In this document: positions 10,155 to 20,004 of the stretch, in pieces
How positions within the stretch are numbered: the stretch's first letter is position 1
How the letters are laid out: every line of letters begins with the position of its first letter
Origin: JBCFBK01 sp038562555
GTDB lineage: Bacteria; Bacteroidota; Bacteroidia; Bacteroidales; Prolixibacteraceae
DNA length: 64,000 bases
NCBI GenBank assembly: GCA_038562555.1
Contig: JBCFBK010000009.1
Span: forward strand, 73,599-137,598
Direction of reading: 5' to 3'
Made by a program: the position numbers and the translations under genes
Notes under the pieces: generated by a model
What the model was told of the DNA's origin: nothing
Seen by the model: the letters and a program-made list of their open reading frames with translations, nothing else
Database searches by the model: none

Positions 10155-12974
10155 ATGAGAATTCTGACCCCCTTACTGGTTTTTGTTTTTCTGTGGCTTT
10201 CCTGCTCGGTGTGGAAAGGGAATCATGAAGATGCGGCCGAAACAATGGCCGGCTCCTTTGAAAATCCCCCTTCATCGGCCCGCCCCGGCGTATTCTGGTG
10301 CTGGCTGAACGGGAACATGACCAACGAATCCATCACCCGAGACCTGGAAGCCATGTACGCCAAGGGGATCATGCGGGCCGAGATCTGGGATGTAGCCGCG
10401 GTCCGAAACCCGGACTTCATCCCGGCAGGAGGCGCCTTTTTGGGTGATGCATCTGTGTCGCTCATTAAGCATGCCATTTCGGAAGGAAAGCGGCTGGGGA
10501 TGAAAATCGGCATCATTGCCTCCAGCGGGTGGAATGCAGGCGGTTCCTGGGTGACACCCGACTGGGCTTCCAAGGCGCTGTACTTCTCTGAAGTGCAGGC
10601 TGCCGGACCCGGCAGGGTTTCCATGGATCTGCCCTTTCCCAAACTGCCGTCCCACTGCCCGGTAAAGGCTGACGGCATGCCCGTTTTTTACAAGGATGTT
10701 GCTGTGCTGGCCGTTCCCTGGAACGATGGCAAAACCATTGACAGCCCTGAACCGGTGATCAATCTGACAACTCATTTTGCTGATGGTCGCCTGGACTGGG
10801 AAGCGCCTGCGGGCAAATGGAGCATTATCCGGTATGTTTGTTCCAATACCGGGCAGTCGCTCATTGTGCCGTCCCCGAAATCAAACGGGCTGTTTATCGA
10901 CTTTCTCGATCCGAAAGCCACCGAAAGACACCTGAAGTATTTCATGGACCGCCTGGGCATTACCCCGGAGAACGCAGCCGATTCGGGTTTGGCTTACTTC
11001 GAATTCGACAGTATGGAACTGGAAAAAGGAACTCCCTGGACCGATTCGATGCCCGCCATTTTTCAGGAAAGGCAGGGATATGCTATTGAAAGCTACCTGC
11101 CGGTTCTTGCCGGGTGGAAACTGAAAGAGCAGGGGGAGCAGTTTTTATATGATTTCCGGAAAACAATCAGCGATCAGCTCATCTTCAGTCATTACACCAC
11201 CGGCACCGGGTTCTTAAAAAAATACAAGGCAGAACTGGTAGCCGAAGCCGGCGGACCAGGCCCACCGGTCTGGAATACCTGCCCGGTCGACGCACTGAAG
11301 GCTCTGGGAAATGTTTCCGTTCCCCGTGGCGAATTCTGGATCCGGCACCGCAATATGTTCCTGATCAAGGAAATCTCCAGTGCTGCCCATATTTACGGTA
11401 AGAAAATGGTCGATGCCGAATCGTTCACCACCTGGAGAAGATGGAAAGATTCTCCCTACGAGATGAAGAAATATGTGGACCGGGCCTATTGCGAGGGACT
11501 GAACAATGTCACCTTCCATACCTTTGCCAGCACCAATCCGGAGGACGGACTTCCGGGCAGAACCTACCATGCAGGCTACGACATGAATCCCGGAACCACC
11601 TGGTGGAAGAAATCAAAACCGTTTATGGATTACCTCTCCCGTTGCAATTACCTGCTTCAGCAGGGACTGTTTGTGGCCGATGTCTGCTGTTATTACGGTG
11701 ATCAGGCTCCTAACTTCTTCCCGTTATATCACAATGTCCCGGAAAAACCACGGCTGAAAGGATTAGGTGAAGGCTATGACTATGATGTGGTCAATACTGA
11801 TGTGATCCTTAACCGGATGTCGGTCAAAAACGGGAGGATCACCCTTCCTGACGGAATGAGCTATACCTTGCTGGTGTTACCCGACCAGGAACAGATGCCC
11901 CTGGCTGTTCTGCAGAAAATCGAAACATTGGTGTCTGCAGGGGCAAGGGTGACCGGGCCGAAACCAACAGTGCTCCCCGGACTGAACTACAGCAGCCAGG
12001 AAAGGAAACTGTTCGAAGATCTGTCCGGCAAACTATGGGGAGAAATCGATGGAAAAGAAATAACGGAAAACGCTTACGGGAAAGGAAAAGTCATCAGCGG
12101 GATCCCGGCAGAGGAAGTGCTGACACAAAGCGGAATGGGGAAAGATTTTTCCTTCAGCGGTACTCCGGGTCTTGACTATATTCACCGGACAACCCGGGCA
12201 GGAGAAGTATATTTTATCCGCAATGAAGCCGAAGAGTGGGCCAAAGGGGAAGTACAGTTCCGGGTTACGGGAAAATATCCTGAACTTTGGGATCCGGCTT
12301 CCGGGGTTCAAACCAGGGTTGTGAATTTCAGGGCCGAACAGGAGCGGACTGCCTTTCAAATCGAATTACCTCCGCATGGATCCATGTTTGTCGTATTCAA
12401 CAACGGGAAACGGAGCCTGGCTTCCACCGAAAGCCTGGACAATACAACAGAGCAAAAGCTGAAAGGTCCCTGGACGGTCAGTTTCCCGGAAGGTTGGGGC
12501 GCGCCATCAAAGGTGATCTTTGACCGGCTGCAGTCGTGGACTGATTTTCAGGAGCCGGGAATCAAATACTTCTCCGGAACAGCAACCTATCAAAAGATCT
12601 TCACGGTTGAAAATGAAAATAAAGGGAAAAACTGCTTCATTGATCTGGGCGAAGTGCGCGATGTGGCCGAGGTATTTGTGAACGGAAAGTCCGCCGGAAT
12701 TTTATGGAAGAAACCATTCATAGCAGATATTACCGACTTGCTGCTCCCGGGAGAAAACGATTTGAAGATCGAGGTGGTTAATATGTGGATCAACCGGCTG
12801 ACCGGTGATATGCAACTGGATCCCAAAGACCGGTATTGCAGAACCAATCAGCCTGATATCACCAGGGAGGGACTGCCCGGGGAAGACGTAACCTTCAGGG
12901 AACAGACCTCCGGTCTGCTCGGGCCGGTAAAGCTGCAATTTTTGCCTGATAATCCTAAGTCTGATTTCTGGTAA
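10155..12974 (+). CDS. GH106-type alpha-L-rhamnosidase
   Basis: A 939-residue enzyme with an N-terminal lipoprotein signal (Cys at residue 17, FLWLSCSVW). The opening FENPPSSARPGVFWCWLNG followed by ITRDLEAMYAKGI and GMKIGIIASSGWNAGGSWVTP is the hallmark of glycoside hydrolase family 106. The (beta/alpha)8 part is followed by accessory beta-sandwich domains, with a galactose-binding-like C-terminal part (about 770-930). GH106 enzymes remove terminal alpha-L-rhamnose from pectic rhamnogalacturonan and other plant or algal glycans. It is the only glycosidase in this operon, which makes rhamnose the best clue to the substrate. The lipobox suggests periplasmic or surface anchoring. Confidence 0.88.
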   Translation: MRILTPLLVFVFLWLSCSVWKGNHEDAAETMAGSFENPPSSARPGVFWCWLNGNMTNESITRDLEAMYAKGIMRAEIWDVAAVRNPDFIPAGGAFLGDASVSLIKHAISEGKRLGMKIGIIASSGWNAGGSWVTPDWASKALYFSEVQAAGPGRVSMDLPFPKLPSHCPVKADGMPVFYKDVAVLAVPWNDGKTIDSPEPVINLTTHFADGRLDWEAPAGKWSIIRYVCSNTGQSLIVPSPKSNGLFIDFLDPKATERHLKYFMDRLGITPENAADSGLAYFEFDSMELEKGTPWTDSMPAIFQERQGYAIESYLPVLAGWKLKEQGEQFLYDFRKTISDQLIFSHYTTGTGFLKKYKAELVAEAGGPGPPVWNTCPVDALKALGNVSVPRGEFWIRHRNMFLIKEISSAAHIYGKKMVDAESFTTWRRWKDSPYEMKKYVDRAYCEGLNNVTFHTFASTNPEDGLPGRTYHAGYDMNPGTTWWKKSKPFMDYLSRCNYLLQQGLFVADVCCYYGDQAPNFFPLYHNVPEKPRLKGLGEGYDYDVVNTDVILNRMSVKNGRITLPDGMSYTLLVLPDQEQMPLAVLQKIETLVSAGARVTGPKPTVLPGLNYSSQERKLFEDLSGKLWGEIDGKEITENAYGKGKVISGIPAEEVLTQSGMGKDFSFSGTPGLDYIHRTTRAGEVYFIRNEAEEWAKGEVQFRVTGKYPELWDPASGVQTRVVNFRAEQERTAFQIELPPHGSMFVVFNNGKRSLASTESLDNTTEQKLKGPWTVSFPEGWGAPSKVIFDRLQSWTDFQEPGIKYFSGTATYQKIFTVENENKGKNCFIDLGEVRDVAEVFVNGKSAGILWKKPFIADITDLLLPGENDLKIEVVNMWINRLTGDMQLDPKDRYCRTNQPDITREGLPGEDVTFREQTSGLLGPVKLQFLPDNPKSDFW

Positions 12975-12999
12975 ACTTAATTTATGACATAACGAACGA

Positions 13000-13149
13000 A
13001 TGCTCCTTGGTAAATTTCCATTTGAATATCAGTTGGATGCGATGGATTGCGGTCCGTCCTGCCTGTCGTTTAACTCACCGGGTTCTTCGGTCAATTCCCA
13101 AACTTTCAGAACAAAGAAAAGAGAAATTGTTGAACCGAAGACCGGATAA
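13000..13149 (+). pseudogene. Remnant of C39-peptidase ABC exporter N-terminus
   Basis: A 49-codon open frame starts MLLGKFPFEYQLDAMDCGPS and continues CL. This is the conserved N-terminus of the C39 peptidase domain of bacteriocin/peptide ABC exporters, including the catalytic Cys in the QLDxxDCGPSCL context. After CL the similarity ends and the frame runs into unrelated sequence that overlaps the 3' end of the sigma gene on the other strand. The rest of the exporter (about 700 residues) is absent. I read it as a deletion remnant; translation as a micropeptide cannot be excluded. Confidence 0.6.
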
Positions 13150-13675
13150 CTTTTAAGGCCTTGCCAATATGGGTCTCAACAGTTTTAACTGAAATACCCA
13201 ACGCTTCTGCAATCTCTTTTTGAGATTGGCCTTCCTCCCTGCTTAACCGGAACACCAGTTGACATTTCTCCGGAAGGCTGAGCACTGTCTCCTCAATTTG
13301 TCTTCGGGTCGTTTCGTAATCCATCCAGTTTTCAGTCAGATTAACCCCATCAGCGACGGCCAGCCGCGATTCCTGTTCAAAAATCGCATATTTTCGCTGA
13401 CGCGCCAACCTTGCTAAAATCTGATATTTAACACACGAAGCCATATAGGTATGGAAGGTCTTCCGAATCTCAATGCTTTCCCTTCGCTCCCAGAGATCTA
13501 CAAAAACATCCTGAAGCACTTCTTCTGCTTCAACTTCCGATCTCAGTTTTATCAACGCCTGAACAAGCAGCTTTTTCCAATAGCGGTTATAAAGCTCCTC
13601 AAAAGCTGCCCTATCGTCTTTCGATTTTAGGCAACGGACCAATTCCACATCATCGTATGACGCGTATTTTCCCAT
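13106..13675 (-). CDS. ECF-type RNA polymerase sigma-70 factor
   Basis: A 189-residue ECF sigma factor from the ATG at 13675; a TTG 33 bp upstream is a weaker alternative. Region 2 is visible (AAFEELYNRYWKKLL, then AEEVLQDVFVDLWERRESI). Region 4 has the helix-turn-helix GQSQKEIAEALGISVKTVETHI. The match is to the Bacteroidetes PUL-type sigma family. No FecR gene is adjacent on this strand. It ends 131 bp after the convergent rhamnosidase gene and is followed upstream by the efflux operon. It could therefore serve the first PUL at a distance or be an orphan. Confidence 0.93.
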   Translation of the reverse strand: MGKYASYDDVELVRCLKSKDDRAAFEELYNRYWKKLLVQALIKLRSEVEAEEVLQDVFVDLWERRESIEIRKTFHTYMASCVKYQILARLARQRKYAIFEQESRLAVADGVNLTENWMDYETTRRQIEETVLSLPEKCQLVFRLSREEGQSQKEIAEALGISVKTVETHIGKALKVIRSSVQQFLFSLF

Positions 13676-13886
13676 AGTGTTAGGTATATCGTGGGTAAAT
13701 TTAGTCAAAAAGAAAAAACGACAGGCTTTTTGGTGCTCTAATCATTATAAATTATTCCCGACGTGTCAATTAGCTTGTACTACATGGTTTCTCTTTTAAA
13801 TATGACTATCCTGGAATTTGACAGAATGAATGTCTCGGTGTAACGTTGGCGCGTATTAAAAGTATCGGAAAACCAGTATCCCGTCG

Positions 13887-14975
13887 TCAATTGGGCTCAA
13901 TAGTTATTTCCAAACTTGTTCCTGGTTTTATTTCTTCGCTTCCCCTGACCAGAAGCGTATCATTTTCATACAGGGCACCGAAAATTTCCAGACCGTTGTC
14001 AAGTGAAATTCCCTGTTGCACATCGACCCATTCCACCTGATTGTTCCTTAGCCTGACAACGAACTTCTTTTCCAGGGAAGTAACAACTGCCGTATAAGGC
14101 ACAACAAATGAGGAATCACGGCGACTCAGGTTGAGCTGAGCCATGGCATACATGCCGGGTTTCAGCTCTCCATCTTTATTCTCATACTCATATTCCCACA
14201 GCTCTGTACGTGTTTCGGGCGATATGCTTGCTGATTTCCGGGAAATCCTGGCCTGAAAAGATTTGTTAACAACAGCATTGGTTGTGAACGTAAGACGTTC
14301 GTCATTGGGAATATGGTTGACGTACAATTCCGGCACATGGACCCTTAACCGGAGCCTGTCAGGTCGTTCAATGATGAAAAGCACTTTTCTTCCTGAACCG
14401 CCGGCCAGGTCTCCAGGGTTCACTTCCCGGGCAGTGACGATCCCGTCAAATGGCGCCCTGACTGTTAAATAATCCTGCAACTGCTTATAAGCCTGAGCAG
14501 CAGATTTCGCTGATACTATGGCGGCACTGTCGGCCAGCATCTGGTTTTTCACATGGATCAATTCTCCTTCAGCGACCACCCCCTCTTCTCTGGCTGCCTC
14601 CTTTAACCGGTTAAAACGATCAAGACTGGCCGTAAAACGGGCATTTGCCTCCTGATATCGGGCATTAGCCTCAGCATGTCTGGCCACTGTTTCAGGAGCA
14701 TCCAGAACAGCCAGCGTCTGACCCTTTTTCACGGGGTCACCAATATCAACCATCACCTTTTGTACAAAGGCTTCCATCCTGGCGTAAAGCTCGGCTTTTT
14801 CGTAAGGGAGCAGTTCCGCCGGTATTTTTAAGCTTTTACTGACTTCCTGCTTCCTAAGTGTAAATGCCTCCTTAACGTCCTCTACCTGTTTTACCTCTCC
14901 CTTTTTGTCAGTACAGGAAATCAGTAAAACTGCGAAACAGCTTATGCTCAAAAATTGTATCATTTTGTTCTTCAT
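13887..14975 (-). CDS. RND efflux periplasmic adaptor (membrane fusion protein)
   Basis: A 362-residue HlyD/AcrA-type adaptor. The N-terminus is a lipoprotein signal (SCFAVLLISCTDKKG, Cys near residue 21). A biotinyl-lipoyl half-motif follows (VDIGDPVKKGQTLAVLD), then an alpha-helical hairpin (about 95-165), the second lipoyl half (VRAPFDGIVTAREVNPGDL), and beta-barrel and membrane-proximal domains. It joins the inner-membrane RND pump to the outer-membrane TolC-like channel. It is the last gene of a three-gene minus-strand operon, starting 23 bp after the RND gene. The substrate cannot be read from sequence. Confidence 0.93.
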   Translation of the reverse strand: MKNKMIQFLSISCFAVLLISCTDKKGEVKQVEDVKEAFTLRKQEVSKSLKIPAELLPYEKAELYARMEAFVQKVMVDIGDPVKKGQTLAVLDAPETVARHAEANARYQEANARFTASLDRFNRLKEAAREEGVVAEGELIHVKNQMLADSAAIVSAKSAAQAYKQLQDYLTVRAPFDGIVTAREVNPGDLAGGSGRKVLFIIERPDRLRLRVHVPELYVNHIPNDERLTFTTNAVVNKSFQARISRKSASISPETRTELWEYEYENKDGELKPGMYAMAQLNLSRRDSSFVVPYTAVVTSLEKKFVVRLRNNQVEWVDVQQGISLDNGLEIFGALYENDTLLVRGSEEIKPGTSLEITIEPN

Positions 14976-14998
14976 CGTTACCTGTCTATTTTTTCAGT

Positions 14999-17900
14999 TT
15001 AAAGGTTATCATAGTATTTGCTCAGCTTGTCGTTCGGGTTCAATGACTGGTCTTTAAATGCCCGTTTTCCCGCCATTGCGCGATACACAAGGGGTAAAAA
15101 CAATAAGGTATTTACCATGGAAAAAAGCAGACCTCCAATAACAGCCACCCCCAGGGGGGCTATCTGGTCACCCCCTTCACTAAGGCCCAGCGACATGGGA
15201 ATCATTCCGGCGATCATCGCGAAACTGGTCATTAATATGGGCCTGATCCTGTTGGATGCGGCGGTTTTATATGCATTTTTATCTCCGCCCTTGCGAAGCT
15301 CTTCAGCGTTGGTCATATATAGAATCGCATTTGCAATGGCAACGCCAACAGCCATAATCGCTCCCATATAAGATTGGATATTTAGCGTGTAACCCGTGGC
15401 CAGCAATAGAAGAAAGGACCCCAGAAGAACTGCAGGGATAATTGAAAGCGTTGCTATGGAAATCCGGAATGACTGGAAATTGGCAGCCAGCATCAGGAAG
15501 ATCATGATAACAGCTACCAGCAGTCCGGTTTGCAAATCACGCTGCGTTTGCCCCAAAAGTTCAACCTGCCCTCTTTGCAGTATTTTCACCCCGGCAGGCA
15601 ATTCGCCTAATTCTGCAATTGACTGGTTCACGCCCTTTATGGCTCTCCCAAGATCGATGTCATGAATATTGGCTGTCAGCGTTATAAACCGCTGCTGGTT
15701 TAAACGGTCGTATTCGCCCGGCGTGGATATCCTGTTCCAGTTGGCTACATCCCGCAGATACAGTTTTTTATCTGCCTTATTGACGATCGGTATCATCTCG
15801 ATCTCTCCGGGGTTATTTAATTGATACTGGGGATATTCCACCTGAACCTGATAGGCATTCCCCGAAGCCGGATCTCTCCAGTAGTTGGGCTGGGTAAAAC
15901 GGCTCGAAGAAGTGGCTGTTACCATCGATTGCGCTATATCTTTGACCGATACGCCCAACTGCCCGCTTTTAACGCGGTCGATATTTATTTTTAGTCCCGG
16001 ATAATCCAGGGGGGTGGCAATCTGGACATCCCTCAACCAGGAAACATTTTTCAGTTTTGCTTCCAGTTGCGAAGCGATCCTGTTGGAAGCCTGCAGGTCT
16101 TTCGCTACAATGGCAAGTTCTATCGGATTTGTCGACCCCAGGTTAAGCACCTGGTCAACCAGGTCACCCGGTTCAAATGATATTTTAGCTTCCGGCATTT
16201 GTTCTTTTACGCGTGCCCTGAGTTCTTCTTTAAATTCTTCAACCGGATAATCTGCATCCCCGCCCAGATTGATTTTGGTGACAGATTCGTGCGGACCGCT
16301 GGTCCAGAGATGAATTAAATTAACCGGATAGCTGGACGGTTGTGTACCGATGAACGCTGAACTGATCGCAATATTTTCCTTTCCGGCAATATCACCGGCA
16401 ATTTTTAAAAGCTGCTGTGTGGCTTCCTCGGTTCGCTCAAGCCGGGTTCCTGATTTTAACCGAAGCCTGACCTGTACCTGACCAGCATCTGTTTTGGGGA
16501 AAATGTCAACTCCTGTTATGAAAACACTGACCGTTAACAGTAGCGCCACGATCAGAAAAAATGAGGACAATGCCAGCGTTGCGCGCGATGAAAATTTTCC
16601 CAACAGGGTCAGGTATTTCGTTTTGAAGCGGTTGAATTTCTTATTTTCTTTCAGAGCTTCCTGCCTCATCATCCAAACTGCCATAACCGGGACAAATGTC
16701 ATCGACAAAAGAAAAGAAGCGATCATGGCGAAACCTACTGCCATTGCCATGGGCATAAACATTCCCCTGGGTACTCCCGACATAAAAAAGGATGGTGCAA
16801 ATACGGCCAGAATACTGAACAGGATTAACAATTTTGGAAAAACGATTTCTTTACAACCATCCAGTACGGCCCTGGCTTTTGACTTTCCCATTTCAAAATG
16901 CCGGTGAATATTTTCAATGGTCACCGTCGCTTCGTCGACCAGGATACCTACTGCCAGCGCCAGACCCCCAAGTGTCATGATATTGATGGTCTGTCCGAAA
17001 GCATTCAGGCAGATAACACTGCTCAGCAAAGCGATTGGAATGGTCAGCACCACGATCAGGGCTCCTCTTGGATCTCCCAAAAACAATAAAACCATTAACC
17101 CCGTGAGGATCGCTCCAAGCAAGCCTTCAAAAAGCACGCTCTTCAGGGAGTTGATAACAAAGCCCGACTGGTCAAATTCATAGGAGACCTTAATGTCGGC
17201 AGGCACCGCAGCTTGCATGTCCGGCAAGGCGGCTTTTACCCGTTTAACAACGTCCCAGGTAGAGGCGTCCGCCCTTTTTGTGACGGGAATATAAACAGAT
17301 CTGGCTCCGTTAACCAGAGCATACGCCGTGGTGACGTCCGAGCCGATTTCAACAGTCGCAATATCTTTCAGATAAACTGAAGCTCCTTCACCTAATTTCA
17401 AAGGGATATTTTCCAGGTCTTTTACATTTTCCACCACGGTATTTTGGGGAGTGATAAACATTTCATCTCCCACCCTCAGATTCCCTGCCGGCGATATGGT
17501 ATTGAATTCAGCCAACGCCTGCACAATTTCATCGGGTGTGTAGTTATAATATTTCACCTTTTCGGGGTCAACTTTTATTATTACTGTCTTTTGGCTACCC
17601 CCAAAAGGCGGCGGGGCAGATACTCCCGGAAGGGTTGAAAACATCGGCCTGACTTTGAAAAGAGCCAGATCCTGAATTTCACCCAGCGTTCTTGTTTCAG
17701 AAGTAAAAACCAACTGTCCAACGGGTACGCTTCCCGCGTCAAAACGGGTAATAAACGGCGGAACAGTCCCCGGCGGCATAAACGCCCTCGACCTGTTTAC
17801 ATAGCCAACAACTTCTGCTGCCGCCTGACTCATATCGGTGCCTTCATGGAAGATGATTTTGATCAGCGCATTTCCCTGGATTGATTTTGATTCAACCGCC

Positions 17901-18133
17901 TTTACCCCTGTTACATACAGAAAATGGTATTCATAGTAGGAAGTTACAAAACCTTCCATTTCCTCTGGTGACAGTCCGCCATAAGGTTGTGCCACATAAA
18001 TCGTTGGTAATCCGAATTTGGGGAAGATATCTATTTTCATGTTCATGATGGCCATGACCGAAAAAAACACAATGGCGATAACGGATACAAGGATGGTAAT
18101 TGATTTGCTTAATGATCCCTCGATTAACTTCAT
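14999..18133 (-). CDS. RND-family efflux pump, inner-membrane permease (AcrB/MdtB-like)
   Basis: A 1044-residue RND transporter of normal length with 12 predicted transmembrane helices and two large periplasmic loops. TM4 reads GGLALAVGILVDEATVTIEN, so the proton-relay Asp pair of AcrB (DD) is replaced by Asp-Glu, as in a recognised subset of the family. TM1 carries the usual IDIFPKFGLP motif. The C-terminal half repeats the fold (MILYMTNAEELRKGG loop, LLFLPLVYRA end). It sits between the TolC-like gene (1 bp gap) and the adaptor gene (23 bp). It probably exports small toxic or hydrophobic compounds. The exact subfamily is not certain. Confidence 0.94.
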   Translation of the reverse strand: MKLIEGSLSKSITILVSVIAIVFFSVMAIMNMKIDIFPKFGLPTIYVAQPYGGLSPEEMEGFVTSYYEYHFLYVTGVKAVESKSIQGNALIKIIFHEGTDMSQAAAEVVGYVNRSRAFMPPGTVPPFITRFDAGSVPVGQLVFTSETRTLGEIQDLALFKVRPMFSTLPGVSAPPPFGGSQKTVIIKVDPEKVKYYNYTPDEIVQALAEFNTISPAGNLRVGDEMFITPQNTVVENVKDLENIPLKLGEGASVYLKDIATVEIGSDVTTAYALVNGARSVYIPVTKRADASTWDVVKRVKAALPDMQAAVPADIKVSYEFDQSGFVINSLKSVLFEGLLGAILTGLMVLLFLGDPRGALIVVLTIPIALLSSVICLNAFGQTINIMTLGGLALAVGILVDEATVTIENIHRHFEMGKSKARAVLDGCKEIVFPKLLILFSILAVFAPSFFMSGVPRGMFMPMAMAVGFAMIASFLLSMTFVPVMAVWMMRQEALKENKKFNRFKTKYLTLLGKFSSRATLALSSFFLIVALLLTVSVFITGVDIFPKTDAGQVQVRLRLKSGTRLERTEEATQQLLKIAGDIAGKENIAISSAFIGTQPSSYPVNLIHLWTSGPHESVTKINLGGDADYPVEEFKEELRARVKEQMPEAKISFEPGDLVDQVLNLGSTNPIELAIVAKDLQASNRIASQLEAKLKNVSWLRDVQIATPLDYPGLKINIDRVKSGQLGVSVKDIAQSMVTATSSSRFTQPNYWRDPASGNAYQVQVEYPQYQLNNPGEIEMIPIVNKADKKLYLRDVANWNRISTPGEYDRLNQQRFITLTANIHDIDLGRAIKGVNQSIAELGELPAGVKILQRGQVELLGQTQRDLQTGLLVAVIMIFLMLAANFQSFRISIATLSIIPAVLLGSFLLLLATGYTLNIQSYMGAIMAVGVAIANAILYMTNAEELRKGGDKNAYKTAASNRIRPILMTSFAMIAGMIPMSLGLSEGGDQIAPLGVAVIGGLLFSMVNTLLFLPLVYRAMAGKRAFKDQSLNPNDKLSKYYDNL

Positions 18134-18134
18134 C

Positions 18135-19514
18135 TTAATTCTGAATTTGATTTAGGAAAATATTCATATCGCCCCTGATGACTGCCATTTTCAATAATGA
18201 TTTCCAGGAGTTGATGTAGGCATTTTTTAAACGGGCTTCAGCATTCAGCAGATCATACTGGGCCTGGATCAATGCCGTGTAGTCAACCAATCCGGAGTTA
18301 TATCGTATCTGTAACGCTTTGTAAGCAGACTCATTCGCCTCAAATTCAAGAGGGACTTCTTTGGCAATTTTCAAGGAAGTAGTCAGATTTCCGGCGGCTG
18401 TAAGCTCTTGCCTTTTCAGATTAATTTGAGTCTGATGAAGATAATTTCGTGAAGATTCCAGTTTCGCATTCTGTTGTCTGGTTCTGAGGCTAACGTTGGT
18501 CAGATCAAGAATTGGAAAAACCAGTTGAAGACCCACTCCGTAATTGTAGCGGCTAAAAGACCAGCCATCCTGTTTATCGATCGTCCCGTCAAAACCGATC
18601 CCGGAACCGCGACCGTATACCGTGCTCCAAAATTCGATCGAAGGCGCCCATGAACGTTTAATTTGTGTCAGGCTGAACTTCTGAGCTTCCACGTCAAACA
18701 TGGCCATATGAAGCATTGGATTCTGAATAGAATCGGTTTGTAATTGAGGAGTTGGGAGGCTTTTAAATATAAAATCATTGATCGTCAGATCCTTAAGTTC
18801 TTCGGTAACCAACAGTTCAGCCAGTTCCTGCTTTTGAGTTTCCAGTTGATTTTGCAGATCATAAAGCGCTACCCGGGTTTTGGACAATTCACCTTTAAAC
18901 ATCAGGCTGTCGACAGCCGGGCGTATCCCCGTGCGTACCAGCGAAGAAATTTTCTTTAGATTGAACTCCGTACGCGCCACATTTTTTTCATAGGCCTTGA
19001 TCAGCTCCCGGGTAGCAGCAATTTCAAGATAAGTAAAAGCCACCTGGAATTTTACCCTTAACACCTCGTCCTTTACGCCCGCCAGCTCCTTTTCGTATAA
19101 TTTTTCATGGTAGCCGACAGATGCTGAACGCCGGCCAAAGGTGATGGGTGACCATTTCAGGGTCATGCTTGCCGCTGAACCGGGAACGGCGTCATAATTA
19201 TCATCGGTGGGAGGACCGCTGATTGGCATCAGGTTTCCCGGATAGCTCATGCCTGTAATGTTATTATAGGTGGAGTAGTTAACCTGGTAAGCTGCATCCA
19301 GTGATGGAAGCATTTTATTTTTTTCGAGCGATACATTGACCCGGGCAGCCTCGGCTTCTGCCTGTTTTGCCGTAATGGCCGGATAGTTCTTTTCGGCCAG
19401 GACAAGCAATGATCTCAAATCCATTTGCGCATAAGACGAATGAAGAATTGAGAAAAAAAGCACGATTAGTACAGTCTCTTTTCCCTTATGCATAAATTTA
19501 GGTTTTCTGTTCAT
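18135..19514 (-). CDS. TolC-family outer-membrane efflux channel
   Basis: A 459-residue outer-membrane factor. After a signal peptide (hydrophobic VLIVLFFSILHSSYAQ) it shows the two-repeat alpha-helical coiled-coil layout of the TolC/OEP family (AEAEAARVNVSLEKNKMLPS, then ELTAAGNLTTSLKIAKEVPLE and LVDYTALIQAQYDLLNAEARL). It is the first gene of the efflux operon TolC, RND, adaptor on the minus strand. The ATG at 19514 is used; a second in-frame ATG lies seven codons later and is a possible alternative start. The channel would provide the outer-membrane exit for the RND pump. Confidence 0.93.
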   Translation of the reverse strand: MNRKPKFMHKGKETVLIVLFFSILHSSYAQMDLRSLLVLAEKNYPAITAKQAEAEAARVNVSLEKNKMLPSLDAAYQVNYSTYNNITGMSYPGNLMPISGPPTDDNYDAVPGSAASMTLKWSPITFGRRSASVGYHEKLYEKELAGVKDEVLRVKFQVAFTYLEIAATRELIKAYEKNVARTEFNLKKISSLVRTGIRPAVDSLMFKGELSKTRVALYDLQNQLETQKQELAELLVTEELKDLTINDFIFKSLPTPQLQTDSIQNPMLHMAMFDVEAQKFSLTQIKRSWAPSIEFWSTVYGRGSGIGFDGTIDKQDGWSFSRYNYGVGLQLVFPILDLTNVSLRTRQQNAKLESSRNYLHQTQINLKRQELTAAGNLTTSLKIAKEVPLEFEANESAYKALQIRYNSGLVDYTALIQAQYDLLNAEARLKNAYINSWKSLLKMAVIRGDMNIFLNQIQN

Positions 19515-19923
19515 GCGTTAATTTTGTTTTACAAGTCGGATATATCGGGTTGTGTTCTGCTTTTTACTGAACAAAACCAATGATATCAAAAAGGGTTCAC
19601 CTTTAAGCTCATAAAAGACAAAAATGTCTTATAAGGAAACTATCCGCGTGAAGTCAGAATGGAAACTTTGTTCAGCAACTTCCACAAAGCAGCCAAAGGA
19701 AAGCCCGGGCGGCCCGGGGGGTCGAAACCGGCATTTTTCATGTTATGCCGCCAACCACCCCGAACGACTGTTCCCGGTATTTCCTCTGCTCTGTTAATTG
19801 AACCTCTAAAAAACTCCGCTATAAAGGCATGATGCGCGTGAGGCTTCAGAATCTCTGCTGCGAAGTAACATGAACCCGCGAAGCGGTGCAATCCCAAAAT
19901 CCAGTGGTTTTTGCTGTTCACTC
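19515..19923. other. Intergenic region, no supported gene
   Basis: The region upstream of the efflux operon holds one 93-codon open frame on the minus strand (19640-19921). It has no recognisable domain or credible ribosome-binding site and has the composition of a structured GC-rich repeat. I leave it uncalled. The operon promoter must lie near 19515-19600, but I could not pick out a clear TAnnTTTG box. Confidence 0.4.
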
Positions 19924-19957
19924 AAAAAAAGCACCCGGACTATGTCAATCCGGGTGC
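19924..19957 (-). terminator. Rho-independent terminator of the methyltransferase gene
   Basis: A 9 bp perfect stem (GCACCCGGA at 19931-19939 with TCCGGGTGC at 19949-19957) is followed on the minus strand by seven T (19930-19924). It lies 48 bp after the stop codon of the minus-strand methyltransferase at 20005. Confidence 0.85.
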
Positions 19958-20004
19958 CTGCATGTTTAAAACCGTTATTTCTGCTTTAGAAAGACCTCTT
20001 CAAT

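Noticed and set aside
19640..19921. 93-codon open frame before the efflux operon
   Set aside because: No domain, no credible ribosome-binding site, GC-rich repeat-like composition; likely spurious.
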